In this document: positions 63,217 to 64,000 of the stretch, in pieces
Position numbering within the stretch: the stretch's first letter is position 1
Layout: each line of letters starts with the position of its first letter
Assembly: GCA_964411925.1 (NCBI GenBank)
Contig: CAYPNI010000002.1
Coordinates: 1 to 64,000 of the forward strand
Direction of reading: 5' to 3'
Source of the DNA: VFKU01 sp964411925
Lineage (GTDB): Bacteria > Hydrogenedentota > Hydrogenedentia > Hydrogenedentales > GCA-2746185
DNA: 64,000 nucleotides
Translations under genes and position numbers: made by a program
The notes under the pieces: generated by a model
What the model was told of the DNA's origin: nothing
Databases searched by the model: none
The model's input: the letters and a program-made list of their open reading frames with translations, nothing else

Positions 63217-64000
63217 GTGAAACCGATTCCAAGCAACTCTTGGTTCCCGCTACTGGGGCTTGCGTGCGCGCTGCTGTCCGCCTGGGACGCCCGCGGCGCG
63301 GAGTGGGACCACGTCCACGTCCTCGCGCCGGACACGGCAGAAGCGGCCGAGTGGTATGCCAAGCACTTCAATGGCGAGGTGACCAAGGCGGGGCCATTCG
63401 ACGCCGTAGTATTCGGCGGTTGCCTCGTAAAGTTTCGAAGGAGCGTTGCCGAGACGCGCGGCAGCGAGGGATCGGCCATCGACCATCTCGGCTTCTCGGT
63501 GCCGGATCTGGCCGCGAAAATGGCCGAATTAAAGGCCGCCGGCGTAGCGGTGGTCGCGGAGCCAAAGCGGATCGAATCCGCGGGATTCAGTTACGCCTTC
63601 GTGGCCGATCCGTGGGGGACGCGCATCGAGGTGTTGGACGATGCGGACCTGCAGGGGTTTCACCACCTGCACCTGAAGTCACCGGATCCTTCCGCAACAG
63701 TTAAATGGTATTCCGAAATGTTCGGCGGCGAAATCGTGACGTTTAAGGGGATGGCCGCGTTGCCCGCGATTCGCTACGAGGGTATGTGGCTGGTGGTGCA
63801 ACAGGGCGAGGGCGTCGAGCCCTCCACGGGGCATTCCATCGACCATCTGGGCTGGAAATTTGGGGATTTCGACGCCGCGTTGGGCCGACTTCGGGCGGCG
63901 GGCGTCAGGTTCGCGACAGAGCCGCAGCCGGCGGAACGGCCCACGATGGCCTACATCCTGGGGCCGGATGACGTGAAGATCGAGGTCGTCCGGGCGGCCG
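63217..64000 (+). CDS. Exported VOC-family (glyoxalase/dioxygenase-like) protein, 3'-truncated by window edge
   Basis: The protein begins with GTG at 63217, eight bases after AAGGAGG, and has a signal peptide (PLLGLACALLSAWDARG). Two tandem VOC beta-alpha-beta-beta-beta modules follow: the first starts WDHVHVLAPDTAEAAEWY and ends GTRIEVL, the second starts GFHHLHLKSPDPSATVKWY and ends VKIEVV, both with the metal-binding His-x-His and Glu pattern of glyoxalase and dioxygenase relatives. An alternative ATG at 63178 is in frame but lacks a clear binding site. The substrate is unknown; the C-terminus lies beyond the window. Confidence 0.8.
   Translation, partial: MKPIPSNSWFPLLGLACALLSAWDARGAEWDHVHVLAPDTAEAAEWYAKHFNGEVTKAGPFDAVVFGGCLVKFRRSVAETRGSEGSAIDHLGFSVPDLAAKMAELKAAGVAVVAEPKRIESAGFSYAFVADPWGTRIEVLDDADLQGFHHLHLKSPDPSATVKWYSEMFGGEIVTFKGMAALPAIRYEGMWLVVQQGEGVEPSTGHSIDHLGWKFGDFDAALGRLRAAGVRFATEPQPAERPTMAYILGPDDVKIEVVRAA

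Overview
The window is a G+C-rich bacterial chromosome segment. It carries two complete genes for lipopolysaccharide export permeases (lptF, lptG), a LpxH-type lipid A phosphatase, a block of type II secretion pseudopilin genes, a MltD-type lipoprotein and many lipobox proteins, so the cell has a Gram-negative envelope. The accessory content (DUF2961 protein, sulfatase-type enzymes, Gfo/Idh/MocA oxidoreductases, Sel1, ankyrin and TPR proteins, a TMTC-like glycosyltransferase, a PQQ dehydrogenase) and the absence of a recognisable proteobacterial gene order point to a Planctomycetota-like or related uncultured lineage such as Candidatus Hydrogenedentota. That placement is an inference from gene content only.

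Layout. 1-4.3 kb (minus): the 5' part of rpoB, running off the left edge, with a BFN/DUF151 gene upstream in place of the usual rplJL. 4.4-7.3 kb (plus): signal peptidase I, lptF and lptG, coupled by overlapping or near-adjacent genes. 7.4-15.1 kb: a secreted DUF2961 protein, a MltD-like transglycosylase with four LysM domains, a convergent HD-domain nucleotidase, a degenerate J-domain protein with an unknown partner, a second signal peptidase I and an LpxH-like phosphatase. 15-20 kb: a PP2C phosphatase, a DnaA-type ATPase fused to a coiled coil, a TolB-like propeller and a degenerate metallophosphatase. 19.9-23.5 kb (minus): gspI-gspJ-gspK-gspF. 23.6-28.3 kb: ferritin, thiol peroxidase, an AtpI-like protein, a GT2 glycosyltransferase, a lipoprotein, rluD and rpsU. 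28.4-44.6 kb: a metabolic and accessory stretch with leucine-type dehydrogenase, alpha/beta hydrolase, PQQ dehydrogenase, MFS transporter, a pair of TIR-Sel1 membrane proteins between two copies of a 100-bp direct repeat, CPA2 antiporter, SDR, phosphatase-family protein, a MerR regulator facing a cysteine-pair exported protein, and a Tat-exported aldo/keto reductase. 44.7-58.4 kb: ankyrin protein, thiamine-binding-type protein, two membrane glycosyltransferase-type proteins, a Gfo/Sel1/Gfo operon, DUF72, TPR, sulfatase-like protein and a lipoprotein. 58.4-64 kb: a strongly expressed-looking small exported protein with its own promoter and terminator, cimA, apgM, rsmG carrying two parS-like palindromes, an intergenic region with DnaA-box-like sequences, and the start of a VOC-family gene.

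The most interesting parts are the overlapping TIR-transmembrane-Sel1 gene pair inside a 100-bp direct repeat (a candidate membrane-anchored NAD-linked defence or signalling module), the two parS-like sites within rsmG next to a possible origin region, a natural His at a rifampicin-contact position of RpoB, a DnaA-type AAA domain fused to a coiled coil, and a 60-bp A+T-rich patch inside apgM. No tRNA, rRNA, CRISPR array, transposase or integrase was recognised. All calls come from reading the sequence; no database search was run.
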